Shown here: in pieces, positions 47,204 to 60,203 of the stretch
Layout: each line of letters starts with the position of its first letter
Position numbering within the stretch: the first letter of the stretch is position 1
Source: Lactarius indigo
Lineage: Eukaryota; Basidiomycota; Agaricomycetes; Russulales; Russulaceae
NCBI GenBank assembly: GCA_025766275.1
Contig: JAFKAC010000003.1
Location: 1,426,001-1,490,000, forward strand
DNA: 64,000 bases
Direction of reading: 5' to 3'
The notes under the pieces: generated by a model
The model's input: only the letters and a program-made list of their open reading frames with translations
Database searches by the model: none
What the model was told of the DNA's origin: nothing
Made by a program: the position numbers and the translations under genes

Positions 47204-47631
47204 ACTGGTGAGCAACGCCTGACGCGTACTCGGGTATGTGGTCATTTGTGGGGTTGGCATGGCAAGTTCACACTTATTCGAAAGGAGGGAATGAACCGCG
47301 TTTTCGCCTCATATCAAGTCCCCAAGCACCTGCAGCGGTCACCACCGGTAATAGACAGGTCTGGATCACAGGCGGGCCCACAAAAGCAGGCGAGCAGTGC
47401 GGCCGTACAGCAGGGAGAATCAAGTCAAGTATGAAAGCGGATAGGTTCCCACGGTATCGCAACTTCTAACCAAGATGAAAATGTGTCCATCAGCGTACGA
47501 AAGCGGACATTCTCATCCCCAAGACGAGTTTCTCTACAGAATGCGTCTCATACAAATATGCATACAGCGAGGCCCCTCTCTGGCCCTCCAGTCTCTTTTT
47601 CTTCCCTCGTCACCGCGACTAGCTTAGCAGA
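47204..47631. other. Divergent intergenic region
   Basis: Separates the starts of the F-box gene and the DUF6533 gene; it presumably holds both promoters. No defined element recognised. Confidence 0.35.
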
Positions 47632-49553
47632 ATGCCGGACAACCTCGAAACCGCCCAGCATTTTGTTTTCGTGTGCGTATCCTCTCCTCCTTAACCTCAA
47701 AGCCGACCTCACGCCCCTCCATCCAGGACTCAAATATACTTTTGTTGTAAGTCTTCCCCGTTTCTGCGCACTATGAACACTGGAACACCAACGCATTGAT
47801 GTCGTGAACTCAAAGCAATGTGTGAGCGTATTTATAACCGATACGTTACAAAGCACTCACCCACTCTTTATTCGACAGACGCTGTCGTCCTGTGGGACTG
47901 GATCATCAGCTTGCCCAGAGAGTGGCAATATGTAGGTCCACTCTCTTCTGTACGTATATAAAGCTACTAAGTCAGCGCGTCGTAGATCTGGAAGACGTCC
48001 TGGACACCAGTTAAAGCGGCATACCTGTTTTGTCGGTACGGAGGCTCAGACGCTCCTATCTCTTAACTTAACGTCCACAGTTACTGGGTCATCACGGTTG
48101 TGCCTTACCTGCTTTACGCCTTTGTCAACAATCACTAGTCTCGAAACTTGCCAAAAAATATACAAAGTAAGTCACCTGCTAATATGTGATCTGTACCCAG
48201 TGAACGTTTTGTCGCAGATTCCAGTGGCTTTAGCGATGTGGAACCAAGTCGGTTCAGAGTGTTCGTTGTTATTATGCGCCGTAACACAGACCCGGAACTA
48301 AATGCATTCCTGCAGCTGTGCTCTTAATCCGGACGTATGCGTTCTTCAACAGAAATAAAATCGTTCTCGCTGGCCTTCTCTGCGCACTTGGGGGGATGAT
48401 CGCCTATCAACTATATGTTGATACTTCCCAGATGCTTGGTAAGCGCCCATCTGATCTCACGTTTCAAGCAGCTCAGCTGTCCCTGTATCTTAGTTCTGCC
48501 GTTTTTGACCCCTCCCTTTGTACGTATCCGCACTTTATTTGAAGTTTCTTCCCGAGCTGAATTTCTGCTAGAACGAGGGTCCTTGCTTCCCGATATCTAA
48601 GCCTCATTCGGCCCATGTTCTTGGTGCGTCAACGTTTCTTGGTAGGTAGTTGTGAGCTGAGGACCCGAGCCTCGTGGTTACAGGTTTCTTCGTCAGTTTT
48701 CCCTAACTAAATACCTTTCTCCACTAACGACTGAACGTAGATTGCGCCTCTTGGGTTCGACACGATTGTTACCTTCATGACCATTTGCAAAGCCTTTTAC
48801 GTCCGCCGTCGCAACGGAGGTCCAAGTAGCCGTCTCATCCAGACCTTTTTGCGTGAAGGTGTCTTCTATTACCTTCTTATATCCATCGCGAATCTTGTTT
48901 GTACATACAACCTTCATGTGTTGCCTTTGTTGACCCGCCTTTTTATTTTATGTTAGATCAATGGCATTTTCTACCTCCAGTAGGTCCCATATTCGAAATC
49001 TCGTAGCTTCTGCTAATCCGTTGTTAAGGCCTCGCCAAGCCATGTCCGCGATCAATATTCCTCTGAGCGTAATGTTAAGCCCTGTGCTAGCCTGCCGTCT
49101 CGTATGCCTCTCCTCGTACTTGAATTCTTGCCATGTCGACCTTATTGTTTATACCCTTTGCTAAGATTCTTGACCTTCGTGAGCGTGGCTCCGAGACCGT
49201 GGCGCACTCCGATGGCCCTGCATTTAATTCGCGGGGATCCAGGGGATTACCTTTCGGGATCCAGTTTAGCCAGCACCGTTCTGCTGCTGGCTCAGGCTGT
49301 CAGCGGGGCCACTTGTCGCAGGCCTCATCCGCATGGCGGCAAAAGTGCCACCATCAATTCCGGTGTGATGCTAAGTACTATAGGCAGTGATCTTGATGCA
49401 GTTGGTCGTGATAATAGTGTTGAACTCAACGGGCTACATCACAAGGCATCAGGGGATATGGGCGACGACGAGATAGAAGACTTCAAAGCTGCTGACGTGA
49501 ACTGCATCAGTGGTATTCGTGTAGATGTTGAAAAGACCTCAAATGCAATCTGA
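47632..49553 (+). CDS. DUF6533-type multi-pass membrane protein
   Basis: Member of a large basidiomycete family of seven-helix membrane proteins without assigned function. The start at 47632 reads MPDNLETAQHFVF. The family N-terminal domain is visible as TDAVVLWDWIISLPREWQY and IWKTSWTPVKAAYLFCR, followed by YWVITVVPYLLYAFVNN. One extra base near 48133 precedes SLETCQKIYK. Further membrane segments are IPVALAMWNQVGSECSLLLC, LIRTYAFFNRNKIVLAGLL, IAPLGFDTIVTFMTICKAF and GVFYYLLISIANLINGIFYL. The tail is hydrophilic and acidic (DDEIEDFKAADVN) to 49553. The later exon joins are approximate. Confidence 0.7.
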
Positions 49554-50023
49554 GGCCGTAATCTGGACTGTTAGAATTCTTGCATGGTTAGCTTTGTACT
49601 ACGATCACCTGCCACCGCCGCCAACTCTCATAACCTTAGATGGTATAATTACCTTAGACCTACGTATACTGACCATGCAGGATATGCGCCCGTAAACCTC
49701 GTATAGAAATTTAATCGCCCTTCTGTGAGCCATACAATTACGGGTGATCTGATTGTGCAAACTGTACTATACAATAATGACCGAGCCCAACCTAAATAGA
49801 TTTAAGGCTACGGACCAGATTCCATCCACCGGTCTCACGGTAGCTATTTTTGTTACAGATCACACAAAAATATTACAGTAAGCAAGACAACAACGCGCAC
49901 GTCCTATAACTCAAAGCATAACCGCACTTGGCGAGACGAAAAAAAGGAAGAATTTAAAAGTAGAAAGGAGGTTTCGATGAATCCTACAACTCGTCTTGAA
50001 CGTCGTGAAAAGAAGACTACGGC
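49554..50023. other. Intergenic region
   Basis: Convergent 3' ends of the DUF6533 and Zn2Cys6 genes; AT-rich (about 49700-49980). Nothing recognised. Confidence 0.4.
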
Positions 50024-53000
50024 TTATGCGCCAGGAAAGTTCACATCCAGGTCTTGCAGAAGTGGCGCATCCCAGAAGTTGCGTGTCTGGTCGAAGCTGA
50101 ACGGAATGGGCATCCCAGACGCAGGACTACTGTGATTCGACCCAGTGCCGGGTGACGGTGACACTGGCTGCGAACTGTCCGGGGTTTGCGACTTGTTCTG
50201 GTCACGCGGCCACCACTCGTATCCGGGGAGGTACGACGTCGATGGCTCGACGCCTGGAATTTCGAGTCCGAGCATGTGTGCAAGGAGGCGGTTTTCGGCA
50301 GTCGACGCCGCCTGCGGCGCTACCGCCACTGTCCACCCCGGCGGAGGGGCATAGGCCGAAAGATTGAGTGAGTAGGCCACCGCCGTTCGTATCCCCTGTA
50401 CCGAAGGCATCGTCTGCATGGCGTTTGTAACGCTGCACCTCGTTGAAGCGGAGAATGCTGTTGTCGACGTGAACTTTGGCGCCATTGACAAGCTCCCACG
50501 CTCGTAGGGCGCTTGGCCATATCACCTGTTCAAAAGAGTTGGCGTCGAGTGATAAACGCATATGGGTAGCCTTACTCCCATCTCCTTGAGGCAACTGATC
50601 GTCTGCTGTAAGGCGATTGAAGTCTGTACGTTTGATGGTCGCATCGTTACTTTGAACAAGAGTCAATCCCCTGTCTTTAGGATATGCGCGTGGTAGACGT
50701 ACGAGTTACTACATGCATAATTCTGCGCGTTGACAGTCAGCCGTTGTTCGGGAAAGTACATGCAAAACCTACCCGGCCGAAAATAAAAGCTGCGTACACA
50801 AGATCGCTGCACGGCTCAGTCCAAATTGGGACCGGTACGCGGTAACTACAAACGAGGCTGAGTTTTCGATCGAGCCAAAAAGAGGACGCACTCACAAATT
50901 GAAGTCATATGCGATGCAGCAGCTTGGCATATATCGAAGGACTTGAGAGCTACAGCATCTGAATCTCGAGTCCCGCTCGAACCATGTCGCGTGCTATGAT
51001 GAATGTTCGTTTAACACAAATTATTTGAATAATGAAGAGCATACTGTGTGGGTTTCCATTTCGGAATGCTTGAACAACGAAATTAACACGGGTCCAAAAA
51101 AATTCCGGATCGGGATAGCGGGGTCTGACACTTACAAGCATCGATGGAGGAGAAGTACGGTATTCCAATATGTCGCATGCATCAGCAGCACATTTGGAGG
51201 GGGCACCGACCGCGAGCTTGCTGGGTCAAATGCGAGGGGGTCGGGCAGCTCTGCATACCAGTGGTTTAGTTGTGTCTCAAGATCAGCGAGGGCAGCCCGC
51301 TTTGTGGAATGCGATGGCGGGTGAACAGGGTAGATCCTGTTGATCACATTGGCAGTAATCACACCTACAACGGGTTAAGATCTAGAATGGTCCGGGCTAG
51401 TCAACCCCCAGGACGTACAAAGCGTTGACATAGTGCGATAACAAGCTGTCAGACGGTTGGGAAGGGGTTTGAACTCAATAGCCGCAGGGTCTGAACTGTG
51501 TGGCGTCCATAGTTCATCCGCTTCAACCTATACCCGTCGCAACACTGAGGTGAGACACATGTCAATGATTCGACAAGGAATTACCTCAGGTAGTGGGGTA
51601 TCGAAGTCCCGCTCAGAGATAGAAGGTGGCCGGCCCATGTATATTGCGGTATATCTGTGATTTCCCCAGTTAGATTGGCGCTGGCGTAGGTATATAAGCT
51701 TAAGCGCCACGCACATATCCGCTCTGCTGCAAGCCCACCATATCTGCTTTCTTGCCTGCAGTTCTTGGGTGCTAAACATCTTTTTGCCGTTCATTTGCCA
51801 GTTTGTCGCGTCACGGTGGAGACCAAGGTCCTGTGCCTGAAACCGTCGCCATTGAGACAAAGGTATTTCAGAACCTTACCACCCGACGTACCATACGGAA
51901 TGCCATCCCTGAATGGCGGTCAGTGAGTGATGTGATCCTAATGGCCTGTAGCGCCTACCTGTAGTAGAGCCAGCCGTGTTCCATCTGACCTACGAATCAT
52001 ATATTTGAGCCTGTCGTCAGTTGTGGAGGTGAAAATCGCGTACCAATGCCGAACTCCCGCAACCCTAGCAACAACAAGGCTTGACACGTCGTCCCTCTGG
52101 AATAGTGATAGACACGATCTGAACCAATGAATACGTCGGAGGAATTGTAGAGTGAAGATCAAGCAACGTACTTAACACCTCCCTGGCTTGGACCATATAG
52201 TCCAGTCCGGCCTCCCAGAGGTTTCCCGAGTCTGGAGGTGCTTCAGCTTGTTCATACCGGGCAGCGACTGCGAACATTGACAGGAGCAATAGGTTTGAAA
52301 TATGTGGCCTTTCGCGAGTGGAGCTGCCCGAAAAACGGTAACCTTAGTTGCTTGGGCTGGTCAGCAAAATCCTGTACTCACGTCATTTCGTAGTCCTTCC
52401 AGAAGAGCGACTTATGGACTACAGGGAAAACGGGATGTACATAAACAAAATACAGATTCAAAAGATGGCGCTGCACATCTGGAGGCGGCATCGTAACATC
52501 GACGTTCTCCTCTGGTATGAATTGGTTTACTGCGGGGGGCCATACACGTGCCATTGGCAGGTTCCTGTGATAACGGTTAGTCTGCTTGGAATGGCCAGAT
52601 AATTCACTCACCAGACACCCCCGACCTTGCGCTCATCGGTGCGACCGGCTTGGGACAACAGATGAAGCCCGCTGACGTGGCTGTGGTATCGCACCTATTG
52701 ATACTGACTGAGCTGGGTCAAATAGTTGTGACACTTGTGCGCACCTCCTTGTTCTCGTCGAGTGACAATTCGCCGATTATGGACGCGGCATCGTCAGTGT
52801 CGTCGGACTCTGAAATCAGACACGGAACGATAAGGGCAGCTCGTTGACTTTGGGGGTTGTGGACCACACCCACCGGAAGCAGGTTCGAATTTGTATAACC
52901 GGCCCCAGTCTACTGGTGTAGCAGGATCTTTATCCAATCGACGTCGCTGGGGGGGCGATTGGCTGCCGATGTTGACAGACGAATCGGAAATACGAGGCTT

Positions 53001-53875
53001 ATCCGTCAAAGCATAGCAGCTAGAGAGGTGATCTTGCCACTCTAAAGTAGGTGTGACGAGCATCGAGTTATCTGCAAGGAGCTGATGAGAAGTGGCGTGC
53101 ATATCTCGGGTCATCACGTACTCGAAGAAACGATTTCGCGCGACATTCGGGACTGCCGCTTTGGGCGCGATGGATCGCGGGGATGCTGAACGTCACTATT
53201 CATTATGGAAGCAAAGAAGTCTTCCTTCGTCATTGCCGCAGAAAGGTTGAGACGACCCGTTGGACCCTGTTTAGGGTAGACCGCTCAGGTCAAGTTGTTG
53301 GTCTAGGGGGAGGGGACTTACAAAGGGCCCCGAGTCAATTCTGCCAAGAATATCGCGGGCGAGATCATCCTTGCGCAGGTTATTGATGAGGGCTTGCACG
53401 TTGGGATCGGTTGATGTGAGAATTGCACCGAGGACAGACTCCACTTGATGCCATCTTTGCTCAATGGCATGAATGTAACCCTTCGGAGGGCCGCGTTTGA
53501 AACTCGGACCTGTACGGCCGAACGTTACGATGGGGAGGCAGGAAGGGGAAGGTACGAAGCGTACCCAAGAACGTGCAAACTCAAGAACCAGACAAATGCA
53601 TTCAGAACGACGCATAAAGCACCACGAAGGGGAAAGTGCTAATACCTGTGCCGGCTGCTGAGCAGCTTTTACAAGGCTCATCATCACCTTTGAACCTCTC
53701 ACATTTACTCTTAGTTTTTCGACACTGGTCACACGCTAGCGAAGATTTGAGAACGGACGAACAAAGTAGAATGGTAGCATTCACCTCTGCTGCTCCTTTT
53801 CCTATTAGATATCTCTGTGAAATGATGTTCGTCGTCGGATAGTTCAGGTTCGGGTACGGATGGCTCTCTGGACAT
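50024..53875 (-). CDS. Zn2Cys6 transcription factor with fungal-specific domain
   Basis: Nuclear regulator. The start at 53875 gives MSREPSVPEPELSDDEHHFT; an intron leads to the binuclear cluster ACDQCRKTKSKCERFKGDDE and PCKSCSAAGT with six Cys. After another intron, KRGPPKGYIHAIEQRWHQVE begins the linker/dimerisation region. The fungal_trans domain includes YFVYVHPVFPVVHKSLFWKD, LLLSMFAVAARYEQAEAPPD, AQDLGLHRDATNWQM and IYMGRPPSISERDFDTPLPE, the last being a hallmark. The C-terminus is a Ser/Pro-rich region ending APLLQDLDVNFPGA. Many introns; I have not resolved all exon joins between 50700 and 53000. The residues before GPSFKRGPPKGY resemble xylanolytic-type activators, but the target pathway is unknown. 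Confidence 0.8.
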
Positions 53876-54221
53876 GGTCGGGTACAACAAGATCGAGTCA
53901 GCGAATATATGCGTACAGTAATACGGGCACACGGGTGTGGTATCACACCATCCACCCGGTAATGGGCTCTTCCGTCGCCCGTTCCTTTCCGTGCTTTCCT
54001 GATCTCTCGATTTCCGATTCCTTACGATTCTAACAACCCAGGATCAATTTGTACAATGACAATTGTTATCTTCGCTCGCATTCCACCGTAAAGGAAAGCC
54101 CAGGAATCATTCGTGGATGATCCTGCTCCTTCTAACAAAACGATCGCGACGAGTCTGGCTACAGTTTCAAAGTATATTTGTCAACAATCTCCTTCGTGGT
54201 CTGATCCCACAAATTATTACC
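53876..54221. other. Intergenic region
   Basis: Upstream of the Zn2Cys6 gene and downstream of TPD3, both on the minus strand. No feature recognised. Confidence 0.35.
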
Positions 54222-56437
54222 TCAGCCTTGTACCGTCGTCGCCAGCGTTCTCTGCGACGCAAGAGCCGCGAAATAGCGAACATCCGCGTCCTGATCAGTC
54301 TTCAGCTCCTCTAAAACGGGAACAACTTTTTGCTGCGCAAGCTCCTTTCCCTCTGGGGTCTTTCCGTATGTAGTTGCTACGACCTCCAAGGATTTTGCCA
54401 CGTTAAATCGGATGTTCGGAATGGGGTCGGTAGCTAGGTGAAGGAGCGCGTCAATTATCTCATCAGAGACGATCTCGATATTTAGAGAGGGTGCGATTGT
54501 CTGGAAAGTCAAATCAGTCCATGCGGGTAATTAAGCCGCTAGATCCGAAGGGCGTACTCCAATTGCTTGGACGGTGGTCATCCGATAAAGGTAATTGGGA
54601 TGTGACCCCATGTTGACCACTTTCGGCACGATCTGAGTCCTAGCCCACTCTACACCGAATACCTCCGTCAGCTTCTTCAGGTTAATAGTCGCGGCCTCTC
54701 GAATGCTGTAGACAGTGTCGCCCAACCATGACATGCACAAATTCGCGAGTTGCTCATCGAAGAATGCCCGGCCCAGTTGGGTGGCCAGCAGCGGTATATA
54801 CTCGATGATGGCTTGTCGTACTCGCCAGGACTTGTCCTCAGCGAGCTCAACGATAGCTGGTAAGAGGTTATCTGCCAGTAGTTGAATACCAATAACTGGA
54901 CGAAGCACAGAGTCAGACATCTTCGCGGCTGGTGTCAATGCCGAGGGGAAAGCACCTTCATTGACCTGCTCGAGTTTGCTAATGATGTTGAGCCGGACCT
55001 CGGGAAACTCGTCTTTTAACAGGTGTAAAAAAAGCTGAAGAAGATGTTCGATAGTAGGCCCATGACCGAGGAGCGGTGCAAGTCCCGTGATCTGGTTTGC
55101 GAGGGCCGCTCTGACGTGCTGAGAACTATCTTGACAGAGATCCCGAACAAAAGGCACTATGCGTGCGATGACAACTTCTGGCTCTAATAACTTTGAGAAA
55201 CCTTTGGGGAGATGGGTTAGAACTCAGCCACAGGGATTTTGCCATTAATTAACAATACCTGGAATCTGCCCCGCCGCAGCTGTGCGGACTTCTGCTTCAG
55301 TTGTCTTTCAATAATTGCACATAGTGGTTAACCAGCTCTTCTCTCACGAGCTGTACTCCAACAGCCTCAGATAACTCCATACAACGCAATAACATTAGAA
55401 GGTGTGGAGGCCAACGTGGGGGAAAGGACAGCTTACCGCATTAAAGTGATTGGCTGCCATGTATCGCACCCTCCAACTTTTATCCGAGACACTCTGTCTA
55501 ATCTGTTTCAACAATTGTTCTTTCACTTCGGCAGGAGAAAGCTGCTGGGCGATGATGACCAAGTCCTCGACCGTCAGCAGCCGCACAGAATCTTGATCAT
55601 CAGCCTGGAGGCGGCGATATATGGTGAGACCATCCGAAAGAACATGCTGCTTGGAGAGGTTCTTCGCAAATGCCTGTGTCGCACGATCAGCAAGCGACGG
55701 CTAAGAGGTGAGAACCTGCGCTCACTCCCAGCCATTTTGCGGCCGCTCGCCGAACCATCGGTGTGTCGTCCGATCCCAAGGCAGCGAAACCTTTCCGCAA
55801 CTCTTCCTGAATGGCGGGCGATACTTTGGAGTACACGGGAGCATACAAAGCGGCTGATGAGGTGCGAGAGGTAAACCACTCGCCATGGGACAGTCGGTTG
55901 AGAAGAGGGATGTAATGCTGTTCAACCTGCTGTGAAGTGAGAACAGCGGCGATCTTGGTGATGGATTCTGCGGCCTGTAGGACGTTGGCCGCATGGTATA
56001 AGCTCACAAATTCCGAAGATCGTGACCGTGATCTATCACGAATTTGAAGCGTACCTTATCTCTGACCAACGTCTCCTCAACTGCAGACAGATTCTCCAGC
56101 GGCCCAAGTAACACATGGGCCCACTCCTTCCCCCCGATGTATTCTTCGAAGCTCTTCCCTAGTTCATCTGCGAGTGCCAGGAGTATTTCATCCTCGTCAT
56201 CTACAGAGTCTTGAAGGAAGGGGATAAGCTCCTCTCGCGCGCGATCAGGGCCCAGGGCGAGCGCTATCGTAGACACACGACGGATGGCGTTTAGTCGTAG
56301 CTGAACATCCTCGGAGCGGAGCTCATCCATGAGCAACGCAATTGGCGTGATCTAGAAAAGTTGCAAAGAACGGACTGAATTTCGGTAAAAGAGCGGGGGG
56401 CGTGCAATACCTCATCGACGCCGAGTCCTGGGTCCAT
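54222..56437 (-). CDS. TPD3: PP2A scaffold (A/PR65) subunit
   Basis: HEAT-repeat scaffold that holds catalytic and B subunits of protein phosphatase 2A. The start at 56437 reads MDPGLGVDE, joined to [20 protein letters not shown] and [20 protein letters not shown]. The repeats run through [81 protein letters not shown] and [19 protein letters not shown]. It ends with [20 protein letters not shown] and [18 protein letters not shown]. One extra base at about 55299 splits QLLKDN from [13 protein letters not shown]. Length and repeat number match the family (about 600 residues, 15 HEAT repeats). Confidence 0.92.
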
Positions 56438-56910
56438 GATTTGGCTTGTGTTACAAGTCTGTGTCGATTTGATGATTAAAGTGGGACGATTGCCAGATTC
56501 CACGGAATAACATACACGGTGGGACTGCTAACGTGGTGTGAAACGGGTATGGTGGCTAAATGGAGTGACCGGTCGAATGGAAGAGAGCGAGCGAGTACGA
56601 GTTGTACTCTGTTTTGAGCCTGGATTGACACTTTGACATGGCTGCGCCACAGACTACTTATTGGTTTCATTGTCAATTCATCATAGCGTATTGATGTATT
56701 ATACTAATCGTATACCCGACGACTCTTTGAGAAAAAAAAAGAAGAAAGAAACCAAAAAGGACAAAGCCCAGATCTTTTCATTATTTAATCGCAATCACTT
56801 TTGACCGCGGCGGTGTGTGCATACAACAACAACTGCTCCGGTCCCACTCCCCGTTTGTTGAATCCGTCCAGAATCCGTTCTCCGGGCTCTTGTTGCTCTC
56901 AAAGGGCCAA
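56438..56910. other. Divergent intergenic region
   Basis: Lies between the starts of TPD3 and FCP1. It includes an A-rich tract at about 56731-56760 and an AT-rich stretch near 56680-56710. These could be promoter parts; no defined site is recognised. Confidence 0.35.
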
Positions 56911-59900
56911 ATGTCGTCCTCTTCCTCTTCACAAATATTTCTGCCCCCCACTACAGCCGTTCCCAATAAAGGTTGTCAAGACCCAGGCCAGGGCGTCCGA
57001 CTCGGTTCAAGCGTGGCTCTCCGCTCTTGACATATTCATTCACCTCTCAACCCTCCGAACCTGGTGGCCGTACTCAGGTCCTCTTCGGCGTATGGGATTG
57101 TCCTGTCGAAGGCACTATCGAACGATGGTGTGTCAAGGATGGCGACGTCATCACAAGCGACGAGAAAGAGGTGCTCCGCATCACCGAGCCTTGCAAACAC
57201 GGCATACAGATGGGAGGCCTTTGCGCGCTATGTGGAAAAGATATGACACAGTGCGTACAACTGTCGTTGCATATGTATGTCAATGTTCATCGGAATTAGG
57301 TCCGACTACACGGGATTTTCTAATGAAGCAAGGGCATCAATTCAGATGACGCATTCAGCCAATGGCCCAAAGGTTTCTCTCGAGGAAGCGCAGCGCATCG
57401 AGCGGGAGACAGCCGAGCATCTTTTTAACTGCCGCAAACTCTCACTCATTGTCGACCTTGACCAAACCATCGTTCATGCCACTGTCGACCCCACTGTAGG
57501 TGATTGGATCACTGAAGGTGAAGCTTGGGAGACACGTCATACTACCAAGAGGCGATCTTCAGGCCCCAGGGAAGGTGAAAGTGACTCCGACGAGTCAAGT
57601 CAGGAAGGTGACGATGATGTGAATCCTAATTGGGAAGCGTTGAAGGACGTGAAGAAATTTCGTCTTGGTCCCGAGTCCTTTGGTCTTTCATCTGGTCCTG
57701 AAACACGTAGAGCCAAGGGTAAAGAGAAGGCGGTGGAAACACAAGGTTGTCTTTATTATGTTAAACCGCGGTATGTCTCAACCCCACACACGGGCCTCTC
57801 ACTGACTTTGCGCTAAAGTCCAGGATGGCAGGACTTCCTCAGCAGTGTAGCGAACCAAGTATGAAATGCACGTTTATACTATGGGCACACGTGCTTACGC
57901 CGAGGAAGTCTGCAATGCCATTGATCCGGACGGAAAGTTTTTCGGCGGTCGAATTCTGAGTCGTGACGAAAGTGGAAGTGAGTGTGGCTGTTTTCATTTC
58001 ACTGACTCTCAGTTAACGTGCTTGCAAGGCCTTACACAGAAAAGTCTACAACGTTTATTTCCCGTGGACACGTCGATGGTTGTCGTCATTGACGATCGTG
58101 CGGATGTCTGGGAGTGGTGTCCTAATCTCGTGAAAGTTATTCCATGTTAGAATTCTCCCTCCCAATGAAGTTGACATGTTACTAACATATCTTCAGACGA
58201 TTTTTTTGTCGGTATAGGCGATATTAATTCAGCCTTTCTGCCTAAACTGGACACATCAACAACTTCTATCTCCCCAATGTCGCCACCCCCAGCCAGTCGA
58301 AAACCACAAACTGTCGCAAGACCTACGGCCCCGCTTCCTGCTCCTGATCCTGCGTCCAGCGCATCCCAATCAAGTACAGTTGACGAAGAGGTTGCCGAAG
58401 AGATTCTACAGAAGGAGATGATGGCTCGCAACTCACTGGCCCTGGAAGCACAAGTGGAGGAGCGACCTTTGGCCAAACTTCAAGAGGAGTTGCAAGAAGT
58501 GGCCAATGGCCAACACGAAAGTGAAGGTCCGGCAGCTGAGGGTGCATCAGGTAAAAGTGAAAGCACCTCGAGACCGCCTGAATCTCCTGGAGAAAGGCAC
58601 CACCGTAAGGCTTTACTCAAGAACGACGACACAGAACTTCAACGAGTCAAGCGAGTCAGTCGTGTCTTTCCTTTTTTGGGGCATATATCTAAAGTGCTCT
58701 CAGCTTCTGGACACGGTTCACCAACAATTCTATGAAGCGTATGACGACCGACTGCCCAAGGCGGGGAAGGCAAAGTCTACGAGCAGAGCAAAGCCTTCGG
58801 CATCAGTGCCTTACGATACTCGGGTAGGTACACTAACCATATTAGTACATCCCGGAACTCACTTTCCTTCCATAGATCATCATTCCTGGGCTTAGGTTGC
58901 AGACGTTTGATAGGCTTACACATACTGTTCTCTAGTGTGATCCCGTTGGATACCAGACCAGAAAGTACAGACGTATGGAATTTGGCCGAGGCGTTCGGTG
59001 CAACTTGCCATACCGAACTGTCTGGCGAAGTCACACATCTCGTAGCTGCGAAGGTAGCTACTCCTTACTGTTTTGCATTCCATCGACCTTACATTTGATG
59101 ACAGCGAGGCACCTCAAAGATCGACCAGGCACGCAAGCGCGGTAACATAAAGGTTGTTTGGCTCGCGTGGTTCACCGACTCTATCGCACGTTGGGAGCGC
59201 CAAGACGAGACACCGTACCTAATGGACGAACCTCGGCCCTCGAATGTCAATGCGCCGGACACGGCGAGTTCCCCGGCGCCGCCTGACGCTCACCAGATTT
59301 CGTCTGACCCAGAGCCTGACGCAGATGACTGGGACGTCGAACCAAGGTCCCGGAAGGGCAGCCCTGGGGCAACTGCTAGTGGGGTGGCGCCGGAGGAGGG
59401 CAAGAATGGCGAGGACGAACTGGACGACTTGAAGCGCATCTCGGAGGAGTCACGAAACCTGGAGCTGTCGCTCTCCTGGGAGGATGCGGACGAAGAGTTG
59501 CGGGAATTCTTGGCTAGTGGGGACGAAGAGGAAGAGGGAGACGAGGAAGACGATGTCGGCGGCGAAGGTGGCAATGACAGTGCGGACCTCAAGAGTGCGA
59601 GTGGTAAGTCTGTGCACATGACCGAGAGCGACCCAGATGCGGGAGACGACAAAAGCAGTATCGGCAGGTGAGTTACACATTTTTTCCTCTTCGAAAAGCT
59701 CAGGCTAGAAGCTTGTTCTGTAGTGCGCCCCCTACTCCTCGAATTAAGCGCAAACGTCTGCGAAGCTTGACCCCGTCGGAAGCTGGCTTGAACGCCAGTG
59801 ATGAAGAACTACTCCGCTCACCATTGTCCAAACGCAAGAAACTGGCCAAAGATCGTCAGAACGCTTCCAAGCTCAAAGAAACTATTTATTCCGAAGAGTT

Positions 59901-60027
59901 CCCGCTTCCAACTGTGGCAAGTCGTCGTGGCGAGGATGACGACGACGACGACGACGATGAAAGTATGTTTGGCGACGACGATGAAGATGATTTCTTAGCT
60001 CGTGAACTTGAAGAGGAGATGGGATAG
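56911..60027 (+). CDS. FCP1: RNA polymerase II CTD phosphatase FCP1
   Basis: Dephosphorylates the polymerase II C-terminal domain to recycle the enzyme. The start at 56911 is MSSSSSSQIFLPP. Two extra bases, in the six-C run at 56944-56949 and at about 57008, break the frame before VVKTQARASDSV and RGSPLLTYSF. A lipoyl-like segment FGVWDCPVEGTIERWCVKDG and the zinc-like CKHGIQMGGLCALCG follow. The catalytic FCPH motif DLDQT (DxDxT) lies in LSLIVDLDQTIVHATVDPT, with MHVYTMGTRAYAEEVCNAID and VVVIDDRADVWEW. The BRCT domain covers DVWNLAEAFGATCHTELSGE and VWLAWFTDSIARWERQDETP. The acidic C-terminus ends FLARELEEEMG. Confidence 0.9.
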
Positions 60028-60203
60028 TTAGCTTCGGCTCACGGGCGGATTTTTGCTGTTGTTTTTTTTTTTATTCACTGCTCTTTTTTCTGTCTGATTT
60101 GTTCTCTTTGGTATTGTACTCGGTCACGGATCTAGTCCATACGGTTCGAGCTAGTTGTGAGTCACGGTCCTAATAACTGCATCCCTTCATCCAAATTGTC
60201 GGT

